Assembly (NCBI RefSeq): GCF_004421005.1
Contig: NZ_CP038026.1
Coordinates: 2,666,001-2,730,000 of the forward strand
DNA from: Pseudoduganella plicata
GTDB lineage: Bacteria; Pseudomonadota; Gammaproteobacteria; Burkholderiales; Burkholderiaceae_D
Length of the DNA stretch: 64,000 bases
Reading direction: 5' to 3'
The position numbers and the translations under genes are program-made. Below, piece by piece: positions 55,272-64,000 of this stretch (the first letter of the stretch is position 1; the number at the start of each line of letters is the position of its first letter). The notes under the pieces are model-generated. The model saw nothing but the letters and a program-made list of their open reading frames with translations. It did no database searches and was not told where the DNA came from.

Positions 55272-56364
55272 ATTGCGGCCCATGCAGCGCCAGCGCCCAG
55301 CTCACATGCTCGCGCACCAGTTCGGAGGGGTGATCGGCGCGGCTGCGCAGCGCGGCCACGATTGCCGCGTCGCCACGCAAGCCGGCTGCCGCCGCGTTGC
55401 CCAGCCCGACAGCCAGGTTGCGCAGCCACCGTTCGTGGCCGATCCGTCGGATCGGGCTGCCTTCCATCCGGCGGTTGAATTCCTCTTCACTCCACGCGAA
55501 CAGTTCCAGCATGCCGGCGCTCCCCAGGCCATGACGCTCGTCGAAGTCGGGCAAGGTGGCGCGCTGGGCGAACTTGTTCCAGGGGCACGCAGTCTGGCAG
55601 TCGTCGCAGCCGTAGACCCGGTTGCCGATCAGGGAACGCAGCTCCGGTGGAATGGCGCCTTTCAGTTCGATCGTCAGGTAGGAGATGCAGCGCCGCGCGT
55701 CGAGCCGGCCCGGCGCGACAATCGCCCCGGTCGGGCAGGCGGTGATGCAGGCGCTGCACTGGCCGCAGTGGGCATCGATGGGGGCGTCGACGGGCAGCGG
55801 CAGGTCGACCAGGATCTCGCCCATGAAGAACATCGAGCCGGCCGCGCGATTGAGTAGCAAGGTGTGCTTGCCGCGCCAGCCCAGTCCCGATTTTTCCGCC
55901 AGCGGCAGTTCCATCACCGGCGCCGAGTCGGTAAATACGCGGTAGCCGAATTCCCCGACGGCCGCGCGCACCTTGTCCGCCAGCTGCTGCAGGCGGGCAC
56001 GCAGCACCTTGTGATAGTCGCGGCCGCGGGCGTAGACGGAAATCACCGCGGCGTTCGGATCGGCCAGACGCGCCTGTTCGCGCGCGCGCCAGTCGGCGCC
56101 GGCCGACTCGGGCAGGTAGTTCATGCGCGCGGTGATCACGCGCACGGTGCCCGGCACCAGTTCGGCGGGGCGGGCCCGTTTCATGCCGTGGCTTGCCATA
56201 TAGTCCATTTCACCGTGCATGCCGGCGTCCAGCCAGGCCTGCAGGCCCGTCTCGGCGGCGGACAGGTCGACGTCAGCGATACGCACTTCGGCAAAGCCCA
56301 ACGCTATCCCCCACCCCTTGATGGCGGCGGCCAGGCTTGCGAGTTCTTCTTGGGACGGGGACAT
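55270..56364 (-). CDS. queG: Epoxyqueuosine reductase
   Basis: QueG reduces epoxyqueuosine to queuosine in tRNA, using cobalamin and two [4Fe-4S] clusters. The 364-aa protein has the cluster ligands CGQCSACITACPTGAI and CDDCQTACPWNKF, an N-terminal cobalamin-binding domain (GFAEVRIADVDLS, WLDAGMHGEMDYMA) and the catalytic Asp region YFTDSAPVMELPLAEKSGLG-like. The ATG at 56,364 (MSPSQEELASL) gives normal length. It is divergent from tsaE. Confidence 0.95.
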   Translation of the reverse strand: MSPSQEELASLAAAIKGWGIALGFAEVRIADVDLSAAETGLQAWLDAGMHGEMDYMASHGMKRARPAELVPGTVRVITARMNYLPESAGADWRAREQARLADPNAAVISVYARGRDYHKVLRARLQQLADKVRAAVGEFGYRVFTDSAPVMELPLAEKSGLGWRGKHTLLLNRAAGSMFFMGEILVDLPLPVDAPIDAHCGQCSACITACPTGAIVAPGRLDARRCISYLTIELKGAIPPELRSLIGNRVYGCDDCQTACPWNKFAQRATLPDFDERHGLGSAGMLELFAWSEEEFNRRMEGSPIRRIGHERWLRNLAVGLGNAAAAGLRGDAAIVAALRSRADHPSELVREHVSWALALHGPQ

Positions 56365-56407
56365 CGGACGGTACAATGGCGGCAGGAACAATCCACCATT
56401 TTATGCC

Positions 56408-56893
56408 ATGCAGTCCTTCAAAGCCCACCTTCGTGACGAATCCCACACGGCCGCCCTTGGCGTGTCGCTGGCGCGCGCCCTGCTCCCGGGCATGTCGATT
56501 CACCTGCAAGGCGATCTCGGTGCCGGCAAAACGGCGCTGACGCGCGCGCTGCTGCACGCAGCCGGCCACCAGGGCCACGTCAAGAGCCCGACCTATACCC
56601 TGGCCGAACCGTACCGGGTCACGCTGGACGGCCAGCCGGTCACGATCATCCATTACGACCTGTATCGGATGGGCAGCCCGGAAGAATTTCTCGACGCGGG
56701 CTTCCGCGAGGACTTCGACGGCCACAATATCTGCATCGTCGAATGGCCCGAAAAGGCCTTTCCCGTGCTGCCGCCGCCGGACCTGCGCGTCAATCTCACC
56801 GTGGCGGGCGAAGGACGTGATGTAGAATTGCAGGGTTCTTCCGCATTAGGTTCGTCATGCCTGCAACGCCTCCACTTCCCAGCGATCCTCTGA
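56408..56893 (+). CDS. tsaE: tRNA t6A synthesis ATPase TsaE
   Basis: TsaE is the ATPase that resets the TsaBD complex during t6A formation. The 161-aa protein has Walker A GDLGAGKTALTRALL, KSPTYTLAEPY and the Walker-B-like IHYDLYRMGSPEEF, then IVEWPEKAF. The C-terminus is read into the following gene: it overlaps amiC by 37 bases in another frame, which ensures coupling. Partner TsaD is encoded at 31,617. Confidence 0.95.
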   Translation: MQSFKAHLRDESHTAALGVSLARALLPGMSIHLQGDLGAGKTALTRALLHAAGHQGHVKSPTYTLAEPYRVTLDGQPVTIIHYDLYRMGSPEEFLDAGFREDFDGHNICIVEWPEKAFPVLPPPDLRVNLTVAGEGRDVELQGSSALGSSCLQRLHFPAIL

Positions 56894-58299
56894 TACCGCC
56901 TGCCCGGCCCGGCAAGTCGCGCCGCACAGTGCTGAAGGCCGGCGGCGCGCTGCTGCTGTCGGTGCTGTCGCCGCTGCCCGCGCGCGCCGCGCAGATCATG
57001 GCCGTCCGCGTCTGGCCGGCCGACGACTACACCCGCGTCACGCTGGAAAACGATACCGACCTGAAAACGTCGCACTTCATCGTCAAGGACCCGGAACGCC
57101 TGGTCGTGGACATCGAAGGGCTGGAGCTGAACCCGACGCTGAAGACGCTGGTGGCGAAGATCCAGTCGAACGACCCGTACATCAAGCAGGTGCGCGTGGG
57201 CCAGAACCGCCCGAACGTGGTACGGCTGGTGTTCGACCTGAAGGCGGAAATCCGGCCGCAGGTGTTTACGCTGGATCCCGTGGGCGAATACAAGCACAGG
57301 TTGATCTTCGATCTCTACCCCGTGCAGCAGCTCGATCCCATCGCGGCGATGATCGAAAAGGGCGAATGGTCCAGCGACGGCAAGCCCGTGGGCCAGGCCC
57401 CGGCCACGCCGGCCGAAGCACCGGCGCCCACGCTCGGCAATGCGCTGCCGCTGCCGGACAACAAGCTGCCGGCGCCGGGCGTGCCGTCGCAGGCCTTGCC
57501 CCGCCCCGACATCGCGGCCGTGCCGCCGAAGACGGACGCGCCGAAGCCGGAGCCAAAGAAACCGCAGGTCGACAAGAACGACAAGCTGGTACGCATGCTG
57601 ACCGTGGCCCTCGATCCGGGCCACGGCGGCGAGGACCCGGGCGCCATTGGCGCGAAGGGCAGCCGCGAGAAGGACATCGTGCTGGCCATTGCCAAGCGCC
57701 TGAAATTCAAGATCGAGGAACACCCGAACATGCGCGTCATGCTGACGCGCGACGGCGACTTCTTCGTTCCGCTGAACAAGCGCGTGGAAAAGGCTCGCAA
57801 GGTCGATGCCGACCTGTTCGTGTCGATCCACGCGGATGCCTTCGTGTCGCCCAGCGCGCGCGGCTCCTCCGTGTTCGTGCTGTCGGAAAAAGGCGCCAGC
57901 TCGTCGGCCGCGCGCTGGCTGGCCAACAAGGAAAACCAGGCCGACCTGATCGGCGGCGCCAACACGCAGGGCCACGACCCGCAACTGGCCAGCGTGCTGT
58001 TCGACCTGTCCACCACCGCCCAGATCAACGACAGCCTGAAGGTCGGCAAGGCCGTGCTGTCGCAGATCGGCGGCATCAACAAACTGCACAACGGCGCTGT
58101 CGAACGGGCCGGCTTTGCCGTGCTGAAGGCGCCGGACATCCCGTCGATCCTGATCGAAACGGCCTTCATCTCGAACCCGGACGAGGAAGCGCGCCTGCTG
58201 GACAACGCCTACCAGGACCAGATCGCGGACGCCATCGTCAAGGGCATCCGCCAGTATTTCGCCAAGAACCCGCCGCTCGCCAAGAGCCGCCTGACCTGA
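56857..58299 (+). CDS. amiC: N-acetylmuramoyl-L-alanine amidase (AmiC type)
   Basis: This cell-wall amidase cleaves the peptide from MurNAc during daughter cell separation. The 480-aa protein has a twin-arginine-like signal, KSRRTVLKAGGALLLSVLSP before LPARA, an AMIN domain (about 45-165), a Pro/Ala linker and an Amidase_3 domain with zinc ligands His and Glu in LDPGHGGEDPGAIG and SREKDIVL, His in SIHADAF, and the catalytic Glu in ILIETAFISNP. The order tsaE-amiC (followed later by mutL-miaA) is classical in proteobacteria. Confidence 0.95.
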   Translation: MPATPPLPSDPLIPPARPGKSRRTVLKAGGALLLSVLSPLPARAAQIMAVRVWPADDYTRVTLENDTDLKTSHFIVKDPERLVVDIEGLELNPTLKTLVAKIQSNDPYIKQVRVGQNRPNVVRLVFDLKAEIRPQVFTLDPVGEYKHRLIFDLYPVQQLDPIAAMIEKGEWSSDGKPVGQAPATPAEAPAPTLGNALPLPDNKLPAPGVPSQALPRPDIAAVPPKTDAPKPEPKKPQVDKNDKLVRMLTVALDPGHGGEDPGAIGAKGSREKDIVLAIAKRLKFKIEEHPNMRVMLTRDGDFFVPLNKRVEKARKVDADLFVSIHADAFVSPSARGSSVFVLSEKGASSSAARWLANKENQADLIGGANTQGHDPQLASVLFDLSTTAQINDSLKVGKAVLSQIGGINKLHNGAVERAGFAVLKAPDIPSILIETAFISNPDEEARLLDNAYQDQIADAIVKGIRQYFAKNPPLAKSRLT

Positions 58300-58309
58300 G
58301 GATGACAAT

Positions 58310-59092
58310 ATGAAGATGGTGACGTTCGGCCAGTTGCCGGCCGTATGCATAACCGCGCCTGACGGTGCCGAAGCATTGATCGCGCTGTACGGCGCCCACC
58401 TGGCATCGTGGAAGACGGCCGACGGGCGCGAACGCCTGTTCATGAGCGCGCAGTCGCCCCGCGACGGCAGCGCGGCCATCCGCGGCGGCGTGCCCGTCAT
58501 CTTCCCGCAGTTCTCCACGCGCGGCACGGGCCAGCGCCATGGCGTGGCGCGGCTGTCGCACTGGCGCGTGGCGGATAACGGTGACGATTGGGTCGAGCTG
58601 GCGCTGAACCAGGACGCCGTGCCACCCGCGCTGGCTGCCGGCTGGCCGCATGCCTTCGCCCTGGCCTTGCGCTTCACGTTGCGCGGCGACGCCATCGTCA
58701 TGCGCTTCACGGTCGTCAATACCGGCGCCGCGCCGTTCGACTTCGCCGCCGCGCTGCACACGTACTACGCCGTAGAGGATTTCACGCAGACGGTGCTGGA
58801 AGGCCTGCCGGACGAATCGCCGCTGCGCTTCGGCCCGAAGCTGGACAACATTTACGCCGCGCCAGCGGCATTGACCCTGTCGCACCCGGGCGCCACGCTG
58901 CAGCTGCGGCAGCAGGGTTTTACGGAATGGGTAGTGTGGAATCCGGGGCTTGAAGGCGCCACGGCGTTGACGGACATGGCGGACGACGAATGGCAGCGCT
59001 TTGTCTGTATCGAGCCGGCCCTCGTCGACAAGCGGGAACTGGCCGCCGGCGCCACATGGACCGGCGTGCACACGGTTACTGCGACTCTTTGA
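58310..59092 (+). CDS. D-hexose-6-phosphate mutarotase (YeaD family)
   Basis: The enzyme interconverts alpha and beta forms of glucose 6-phosphate and similar sugars. The 260-aa beta-sandwich protein shows AIRGGVPVIFPQF, QRHGVARLSHWRV, the catalytic His in AALHTYYAVEDF and the Glu in VVWNPGLEGATALTDMADDEW. No signal peptide. It lies ten bases after amiC and is convergent with the carbonic anhydrase gene, overlapping its end by 17 bases. Confidence 0.9.
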   Translation: MKMVTFGQLPAVCITAPDGAEALIALYGAHLASWKTADGRERLFMSAQSPRDGSAAIRGGVPVIFPQFSTRGTGQRHGVARLSHWRVADNGDDWVELALNQDAVPPALAAGWPHAFALALRFTLRGDAIVMRFTVVNTGAAPFDFAAALHTYYAVEDFTQTVLEGLPDESPLRFGPKLDNIYAAPAALTLSHPGATLQLRQQGFTEWVVWNPGLEGATALTDMADDEWQRFVCIEPALVDKRELAAGATWTGVHTVTATL

Positions 59093-60110
59093 TCATCCTG
59101 CCCGAGCTGGCCTGCACCGGCCGGGCGTTCAACGGATAGAGCCGCGAGAACAGCGCCATCTGCTCGGATGACGCCTGCAGCGGCTCCTTCATCACCAGCC
59201 ACAGCACGCCTTCCGTGCATGGTGGCTCGGACAGCGAACCCATATACGTGTAGTAGTCCCGCCGTTCCGGCAGAAGGTCGTTGGGATCGAACACGATCGA
59301 CGGCGTGTAGGTGTCCGTCTTTTCGAGCGGCAGGTTGTTCCACACGGTCTGCACGGCCGGCTGCGGACGGCCCCGTTGCAGCATCAGCGCCAGGATGGCC
59401 ACGTGGCCCTCGACGTCCTTGTGCACCAGGTGGATACCCATCTCGTAGCTCTTGCCGTTGACCCGCTCTTCGGCGGGGCGATGGAAGTGCAGCTGCTGCA
59501 GTTCGTAGGTACGGCCCGCAACCGACAGGTAATTGCCGCCGCCGAGGCGCACCTGCACGGTGTGCCCGTTGTCCTGTACGCTGAACGACGACGGGCGGTA
59601 GTCGAACGCGATCTGCTCCAGATCGACCTTGATGCCGTCGCGGATGTCGATCGGCGACTGGCGCGCACCGCCATTGCACTTGTTCCAGCTCGCGTTGATC
59701 TTGCTCCAGTTGGCCGGGCCGAATTCGCCCTCGTACGTCCAGAACGTGCCGTTGGCCGGCGGCGGTGGCGCGGCGGCGATGACCGCGGCACGCTGCGCCC
59801 GTGCCGCCGCTTCCTTCCTCGCCTTTGCGGCGGCGGCGATGCGCGCGGCCTGATTGGCGCGCATCGCGGCCAGGCGCTCGGCGATCTTGGCCGACAGCTC
59901 CGCCTCGGCCATTTCTTCCTGCTCGCGCGCGGACAGCTTCTTCGCCGGCGCATCCTTTGTCAGTTTCGACGACGGCAGTTTGGGCGCCTTGGCGTTCGAG
60001 GGCGACAGAGGGATCGGCGGCAAGGAAGAGTCCTTGACCGAAGCGGGGGGCTCGTTTGCGCTGGCAGCCCCGAGGGCGAGACTGGCAATGACGGCGATCA
60101 GCTTGCGCAT
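59076..60110 (-). CDS. Alpha-carbonic anhydrase with long charged N-terminal region
   Basis: The 344-aa secreted protein has signal peptide MRKLIAVIASLALGAASANE. Residues 20-120 form a Pro/Ser region and then an Ala/Glu/Lys/Arg-rich helix, probably a coiled coil. The catalytic domain (about 122-344) has zinc ligands in LHFHRPAEE and GIHLVHKD, the Thr-Glu gate in EPPCTEGVLW, QSPIDI, and a disulfide pair (KCNGG and PPCTEG). It would hydrate CO2 in the periplasm. The coiled extension is not part of typical bacterial alpha enzymes and may anchor or oligomerise it. Confidence 0.9.
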   Translation of the reverse strand: MRKLIAVIASLALGAASANEPPASVKDSSLPPIPLSPSNAKAPKLPSSKLTKDAPAKKLSAREQEEMAEAELSAKIAERLAAMRANQAARIAAAAKARKEAAARAQRAAVIAAAPPPPANGTFWTYEGEFGPANWSKINASWNKCNGGARQSPIDIRDGIKVDLEQIAFDYRPSSFSVQDNGHTVQVRLGGGNYLSVAGRTYELQQLHFHRPAEERVNGKSYEMGIHLVHKDVEGHVAILALMLQRGRPQPAVQTVWNNLPLEKTDTYTPSIVFDPNDLLPERRDYYTYMGSLSEPPCTEGVLWLVMKEPLQASSEQMALFSRLYPLNARPVQASSGRMIKESQ

Positions 60111-60225
60111 GTTAATCCGGAAAGTAAAAAAGCATTACTCCGGTTAACGGATGCCGTAGGGCAAAACTTGAGGGTATCGGTGCTGCGAAAGCGCGGCGGC
60201 AAAGGCCGCCGCGCACGGGCCAGGC

Positions 60226-60870
60226 TCAACGGCCCATGAATTTGCGGCTGAACTTCCACAGGCCACCCAGGGCGACCGGAACGACCGCCACGGCCACGCC
60301 GAACAGCACGATGGCCGTCAGGTTGTCGCGGATGATAGGGATATTGCCGAACAGGTAACCGGCCACGCACAGCGAGATGACCCACGCCAGTGCGCCGGTG
60401 ACGTTATAGAGCTGGAAGCGGCCGAACGTCATGTCCGACACGCCGGCCACGAACGGCGCGAACGTGCGCACGACGGGAACGAAGCGGGCCAGGATGATCG
60501 TCTTGCCGCCATGGCGTTCGAAGAACTCGTGGGTGCGGCGCAGCGCGTCCTTGTTGATCCAGCGGTAGTCGTGCGTAAACATCCGCTGTCCGATGGCTTC
60601 GCCGATCAGGTAATTGGTGGTGTTGCCCAGGATCGCCGCCGTCACCAGCAGGAAAATCAGCAGCCCCAGGTGCATCTGGCCGGTGGCGCAGAACGCGCCG
60701 GCGATGAACAGCAGCGTGTCGCCGGGGAAGAAGAACAGCACGACCAGGCCCGTCTCGGCAAAGATAATGGCAAACAGCACGGCGTACACGTAGACGCCAT
60801 ATTGATTGATCAGAATGCCCAGCGTCTTGTCGACGTGAACCAGCATGTCCAGCAGTTGAACGAAATCCAT
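60226..60870 (-). CDS. DedA/SNARE-associated-family membrane protein
   Basis: The 214-aa protein starts MDFVQLLDMLVHVDKTLGIL. DedA features are ETGLVVLFFFPGDTLLFIAGA, ILGNTTNYLIGEAIGQRM and the conserved Arg/Gly motif KTIILARFVPVVRTFAPFVAG. About four to five membrane segments. Members act as lipid scramblases or proton-dependent transport-related proteins. The ATG at 60,870 is chosen over 60,900. Confidence 0.93.
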   Translation of the reverse strand: MDFVQLLDMLVHVDKTLGILINQYGVYVYAVLFAIIFAETGLVVLFFFPGDTLLFIAGAFCATGQMHLGLLIFLLVTAAILGNTTNYLIGEAIGQRMFTHDYRWINKDALRRTHEFFERHGGKTIILARFVPVVRTFAPFVAGVSDMTFGRFQLYNVTGALAWVISLCVAGYLFGNIPIIRDNLTAIVLFGVAVAVVPVALGGLWKFSRKFMGR

Positions 60871-61410
60871 AGATATCCCAAAAGGTTGCGGCGGAATCAT
60901 ACACCAGGGTTATGCGGGCAACACCCCCTGCGCGGACGATATTTTGCTTACAGATTAGTCGAGGCAATAGCTTTGCCAGTTTAACCATATTCCTGTCTAC
61001 AATTCTTAGCGTCCACTTAGCAAACCGATAAGGACAACCGACGCGCGCCTTTCCCCTGAGCCCGGTCACGGGCGCCGTGCTGTCCGTCCTGCCGCGCGGT
61101 GCGGGTGCCATGGGCTTTTACGACAAGCCGGCGCAGATGGTGCCCATCAAATCGGTGCGCACGGAGTCCGCCAGCTTCAAGGCCGTCGCCGAAGCCCAGC
61201 GCAACCGCGGCGGGCCGTGGACCAAGGTGGCGGCCGGAGCACGTGGATTTGTGCAATGCCGATTCCCGTGCGACAGCAGAGCCCGTGACAACATCGGGGT
61301 CAGGCACGAAAACTGTCACACACGATGTACGGGGGCGCGGCTGTAGCACATTGGCAATTCGTCGGCCCAGGCGGCTTGCCGGTGCGCCACCACGGTTATA
61401 ATGGGCGGCT
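60871..61410. other. Gap before mutL with a degenerate open frame and a repeat
   Basis: A plus-strand open frame from 61,032 encodes text beginning AFPLSPVTGAVLSVLPRGAG and continuing to VAAGARG near 61,250, but its would-be start reads ACG after AAGGACAA. It looks like a gene that lost its ATG or a remnant; I recognise no family. A REP-like repeat follows near 61,289. TATAAT at 61,397-61,402 may be the -10 box for mutL. Confidence 0.4.
61287..61310. repeat. REP-like repeat copy
   Basis: The word ACAACATCGGGGTCAGGCAC starts at 61,289, identical to copies near 29,203 and 35,401, and is followed by GAAAACTGTCACA. It lies about 100 bases before mutL. Confidence 0.7.
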
Positions 61411-63306
61411 ATGAATGCGCCACCCGCCCCCCGCCCGATCCGGGCACTTCCCGATCAGCTCATCTCCCAGATCGCCGCGGGCGAGGTGGTCGAGCGGCCG
61501 TCCGCTGTCGTCAAGGAGCTGCTGGAGAACGCGCTGGACGCGGGCGCCACGCAGATCACCGTGCGGCTGGAGGAAGGCGGCGTCAAGCGCATCTGCATCA
61601 CCGATAACGGCAAGGGCATCCCGCCGGACCAGATGCCGCTGGCGCTGGCACGCCACGCCACGTCGAAAATCGCGTCGCTGGACGACCTGGAAAACGTGGG
61701 TACGCTGGGCTTTCGCGGCGAGGCGCTGGCCTCGATCGCCTCCGTGGCCGTCGTCACCCTGACGTCGCGCACCGCCGACGGCGCCCACGCCTGGGAGCTC
61801 GAGGGTTCGCACCTGGGCACCGTGCAGCCGTCGTCCGGCGCGCCCGGCACCACCGTCAACGTACAGGACCTGTACTACAACACGCCCGCGCGCCGCAAAT
61901 TCCTGAAGTCCGAGCAGACGGAATTCGGCCACTGCGCCGAAGTCGTGCGCCGCATCGCGCTGGCGCGGCCGGACGTGGCGTTCACGCTGTCGCACAACGG
62001 CCGCACCGTCGATCACTGGATGGCGTCCGACATGGCCAAACGCAGCGCGCAGATTCTCGGCGAGACGTTCGCCGAAGCGCGCTTAGCCATCGACGAAGGC
62101 TCCGGCGTGCTGCGCGTGCACGGCTTCGCCGGGCTGCCGACAGCGTCGAAAGCGCGCGCCGATTGCCAGTATTTTTATGTGAACGGCCGCTTCGTGCGCG
62201 ACAAGCTGCTGGTGCACGCCGTGCGCGCGGCCTACGAGGACGTGCTGCACGGCGACCGCTTCCCGTCGTACGTGCTGGCGCTGGACCTCGACCCGGCGCT
62301 GGTGGACGTCAACGTGCACCCGTCGAAAATCGAAGTGCGCTTCCGCGACAGCCGCGCCGTCCACCAGTTCGTGTTCCACGCCGTGCAGCGCGCGCTGGCG
62401 CAGACGTCGGCCACGGCGCACGGCAGCGTGCCCTCGCCGCTGCCTGCCGCCGACACGCTGACGACCGGCGGCGGCCCGCTGTGGCGCCCGCAGCAGCAGG
62501 CGTCGTTCGGCTCCATCCTGAACCCGACCTACACGCCGACGTTCTCGCCGTCGCCCTACTCCCGCCCCGGCGAAGGCGGCGTGGCGCAAAGTACCGAAAG
62601 CTATGGCGCGCTGTTTGCCGACGGCAGCAGGCGCGTGGCGGAAACCGCCGCGCCGTATCTGCCGCAGGCGACGCCGTACGTGGCCTCGTCCGCCGCGCTG
62701 GCGCACGAGGAGTTCCCGCTGGGGTTTGCGCTGGCCCAGCTGCACGGCATCTATATCCTGGCGCAGAACAGCAAGGGCCTGGTGCTGGTGGACATGCATG
62801 CGGCGCATGAACGCATCCTGTACGAGCAGCTGAAGAATGCGCTGGATGCGCAGATCTCCGGCAGCGACATGCAGGTCCAGACCCTGCTCATCCCCGTCAC
62901 GTTCTATGCCGATGCGATCGAGGTGGGCACCGTCCAGGAGCATGGCGACACGTTGCGCACCCTGGGCTTCGACATCGCCGTGCTGTCGCCGACCACGCTG
63001 GCCGTGCGCGCGGTGCCCGCCCTGCTGAAGAACGCGGACGCCCAGACGCTGGCGCGCGACGTGCTGCGCGACGTACGCGAATACGGCGGCTCGCGCGTGC
63101 TGATCGAGCGCCGCAACGAGCTCTTGGGCACCCTTGCCTGCCACACGGCGGTGCGCGCCAACCGCATCCTGACGCAGCCGGAAATGAACGCCCTGCTGCG
63201 CCAGATGGAAAGCACGGAGCGCGCGGACCAGTGCAACCATGGCCGCCCCACCTGGGTGCAGGTCGAAATCAGCGCGCTCGACAAACTGTTCCTGCGCGGT
63301 CAATAA
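61411..63306 (+). CDS. mutL: DNA mismatch repair protein MutL (endonuclease type)
   Basis: MutL couples mismatch recognition to strand removal. The 631-aa protein has GHKL ATPase motifs: [33 protein letters not shown] and [10 protein letters not shown]. The C-terminal domain carries [13 protein letters not shown], a match to the DQHA-x2-E-x4-E nuclease motif, plus [12 protein letters not shown] and CNHGRPTW. So this is the nicking type of MutL, unlike the MutH-dependent E. coli form. It precedes miaA by 19 bases. Confidence 0.97.
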   Translation: MNAPPAPRPIRALPDQLISQIAAGEVVERPSAVVKELLENALDAGATQITVRLEEGGVKRICITDNGKGIPPDQMPLALARHATSKIASLDDLENVGTLGFRGEALASIASVAVVTLTSRTADGAHAWELEGSHLGTVQPSSGAPGTTVNVQDLYYNTPARRKFLKSEQTEFGHCAEVVRRIALARPDVAFTLSHNGRTVDHWMASDMAKRSAQILGETFAEARLAIDEGSGVLRVHGFAGLPTASKARADCQYFYVNGRFVRDKLLVHAVRAAYEDVLHGDRFPSYVLALDLDPALVDVNVHPSKIEVRFRDSRAVHQFVFHAVQRALAQTSATAHGSVPSPLPAADTLTTGGGPLWRPQQQASFGSILNPTYTPTFSPSPYSRPGEGGVAQSTESYGALFADGSRRVAETAAPYLPQATPYVASSAALAHEEFPLGFALAQLHGIYILAQNSKGLVLVDMHAAHERILYEQLKNALDAQISGSDMQVQTLLIPVTFYADAIEVGTVQEHGDTLRTLGFDIAVLSPTTLAVRAVPALLKNADAQTLARDVLRDVREYGGSRVLIERRNELLGTLACHTAVRANRILTQPEMNALLRQMESTERADQCNHGRPTWVQVEISALDKLFLRGQ

Positions 63307-63325
63307 GCCGCATCCATCCATTGTC

Positions 63326-64000
63326 ATGAATCAGAATACCCAGCGGCCGCAGGCGGTCGCCATCATGGGCCCGACCGCGTCGGGCAAGACCGCCGCCGCG
63401 CTGGCCATCGCCGCGCGCGTGCCGGCCGAAATCATCTCCGTCGATTCAGCCCTCGTCTACCGGGGCATGGACATCGGCACGGCCAAGCCGTCGCGCGAGG
63501 AACTGGCCAGCGTGCCGCACCACCTGATCGACATCCTCGACCCGCTCGACAGCTACTCGGTGGCGCAGTTCCGCACCGATACGCTGCGCCTCGTCGGCGA
63601 GATCGTCGCGCGCGGCAGGCTGCCGCTGCTGGTAGGCGGCACGATGCTGTACTTCAAAGGCCTGGCGGACGGGCTGGACGACCTGCCCGGCGCCGATCCC
63701 GCCATCCGCGCCGAACTGGAAGACGAGGCGGCGCTGCTGGGATGGCCCGCCATGCACGCGCGCCTGGCGACGCTGGACCCGGAGACAGCCGCGCGCCTGA
63801 AGCCGAACGACGCGCAGCGCATCCAGCGTGCGCTGGAGATCATCCGCCTGTCGGGCCGGCCGATGTCGGCACTGCTGGCGCAGCGCGCGCCGGAAGTGCT
63901 GCCGTTCGAACTGACGTCGTTTGCGCTGGAGCCACTTGACCGCGCCGTTCTGCACGAGCGCATCGCGCGCCGCTTCGATCTCATGCTGGAAGGCGATGCG
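63326..64000 (+). CDS. miaA: tRNA dimethylallyltransferase (3'-truncated by window edge)
   Basis: MiaA adds a dimethylallyl group to A37 of tRNAs that read UNN codons. The visible 225 codons contain the P loop [51 protein letters not shown] and [17 protein letters not shown], then RIQRALEII. The C-terminal part lies beyond base 64,000. It follows mutL as in many proteobacteria. Confidence 0.97.
   Translation, partial: MNQNTQRPQAVAIMGPTASGKTAAALAIAARVPAEIISVDSALVYRGMDIGTAKPSREELASVPHHLIDILDPLDSYSVAQFRTDTLRLVGEIVARGRLPLLVGGTMLYFKGLADGLDDLPGADPAIRAELEDEAALLGWPAMHARLATLDPETAARLKPNDAQRIQRALEIIRLSGRPMSALLAQRAPEVLPFELTSFALEPLDRAVLHERIARRFDLMLEGDA

Overview
The window has two halves. About 1-21,170 is an accessory genomic island with mixed codon use (frequent CTA, TTA, ATA) and decayed mobile DNA. 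About 21,177-64,000 is GC-rich, densely packed chromosomal core. The core gene set (rpsU-yqeY-dnaG-rpoD, tsaD, plsY, a TRAP transporter with a DctS/DctR pair, tsaE-amiC, mutL-miaA) and the short palindromic repeats between genes suggest a betaproteobacterium, most likely Oxalobacteraceae of the Massilia/Telluria/Duganella type. That placement is inference from gene content.

Island, 1-12,895: a co-directional cassette that looks like an anti-phage modification/restriction system. It holds two DNA cytosine-C5 methyltransferases (the first cut by the window edge), then three translationally coupled genes: a 710-aa P-loop ATPase with a Cys cluster, a 504-aa protein of unknown fold, and an 1847-aa protein with a PD-(D/E)xK-like motif and a C-terminal HerA/FtsK-type ATPase. 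A very-short-patch-repair endonuclease (Vsr) closes it. The three middle genes resemble the DptF-DptG-DptH restriction module of DNA phosphorothioation systems in order, size and motifs, but no phosphorothioation genes are visible and m5C methylation takes their place. This is the main candidate for an undescribed system.

Island, 12,896-21,176: a scrambled IS66 relic best explained by one internal inversion; an unlisted 57-aa ORF; an XRE regulator divergent from a putative secreted protein; a T5orf172/GIY-YIG-like protein; and a minus-strand replication block (AlpA-like HTH, small protein, primase-like protein, frameshifted P-loop helicase, two small genes) typical of integrative elements. 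The block ends at a tRNA with anticodon CAU, the probable integration site. No integrase and no second att copy are visible.

Core, 21,177-64,000. 21.2-27.1 kb: tRNA and the macromolecular synthesis genes. 27.3-38.9 kb: flavoprotein, SodC, YbiB, AroG, TsaD, a K+-channel-like protein with a YdjM-type protein, a diguanylate cyclase, a DsbA-family protein, PlsY and YbaK. 38.9-45.0 kb: EEP-family phosphatase, EAL and AraC fragments, and an RND efflux pair. 45.1-50.2 kb: XerD, Ogt and the dctPQM TRAP operon, downstream of which lies a triple tandem terminator. 50.4-55.3 kb: DctS/DctR-type two-component system, two tandem ABC-like ATPase paralogues and a BLUF photoreceptor. 55.3-64.0 kb: QueG, TsaE, AmiC, a mutarotase, an alpha-carbonic anhydrase, DedA, an endonuclease-type MutL and a truncated MiaA. 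REP/REPIN-like inverted repeats and transcription terminators lie in many core intergenic regions and were not seen in the island.
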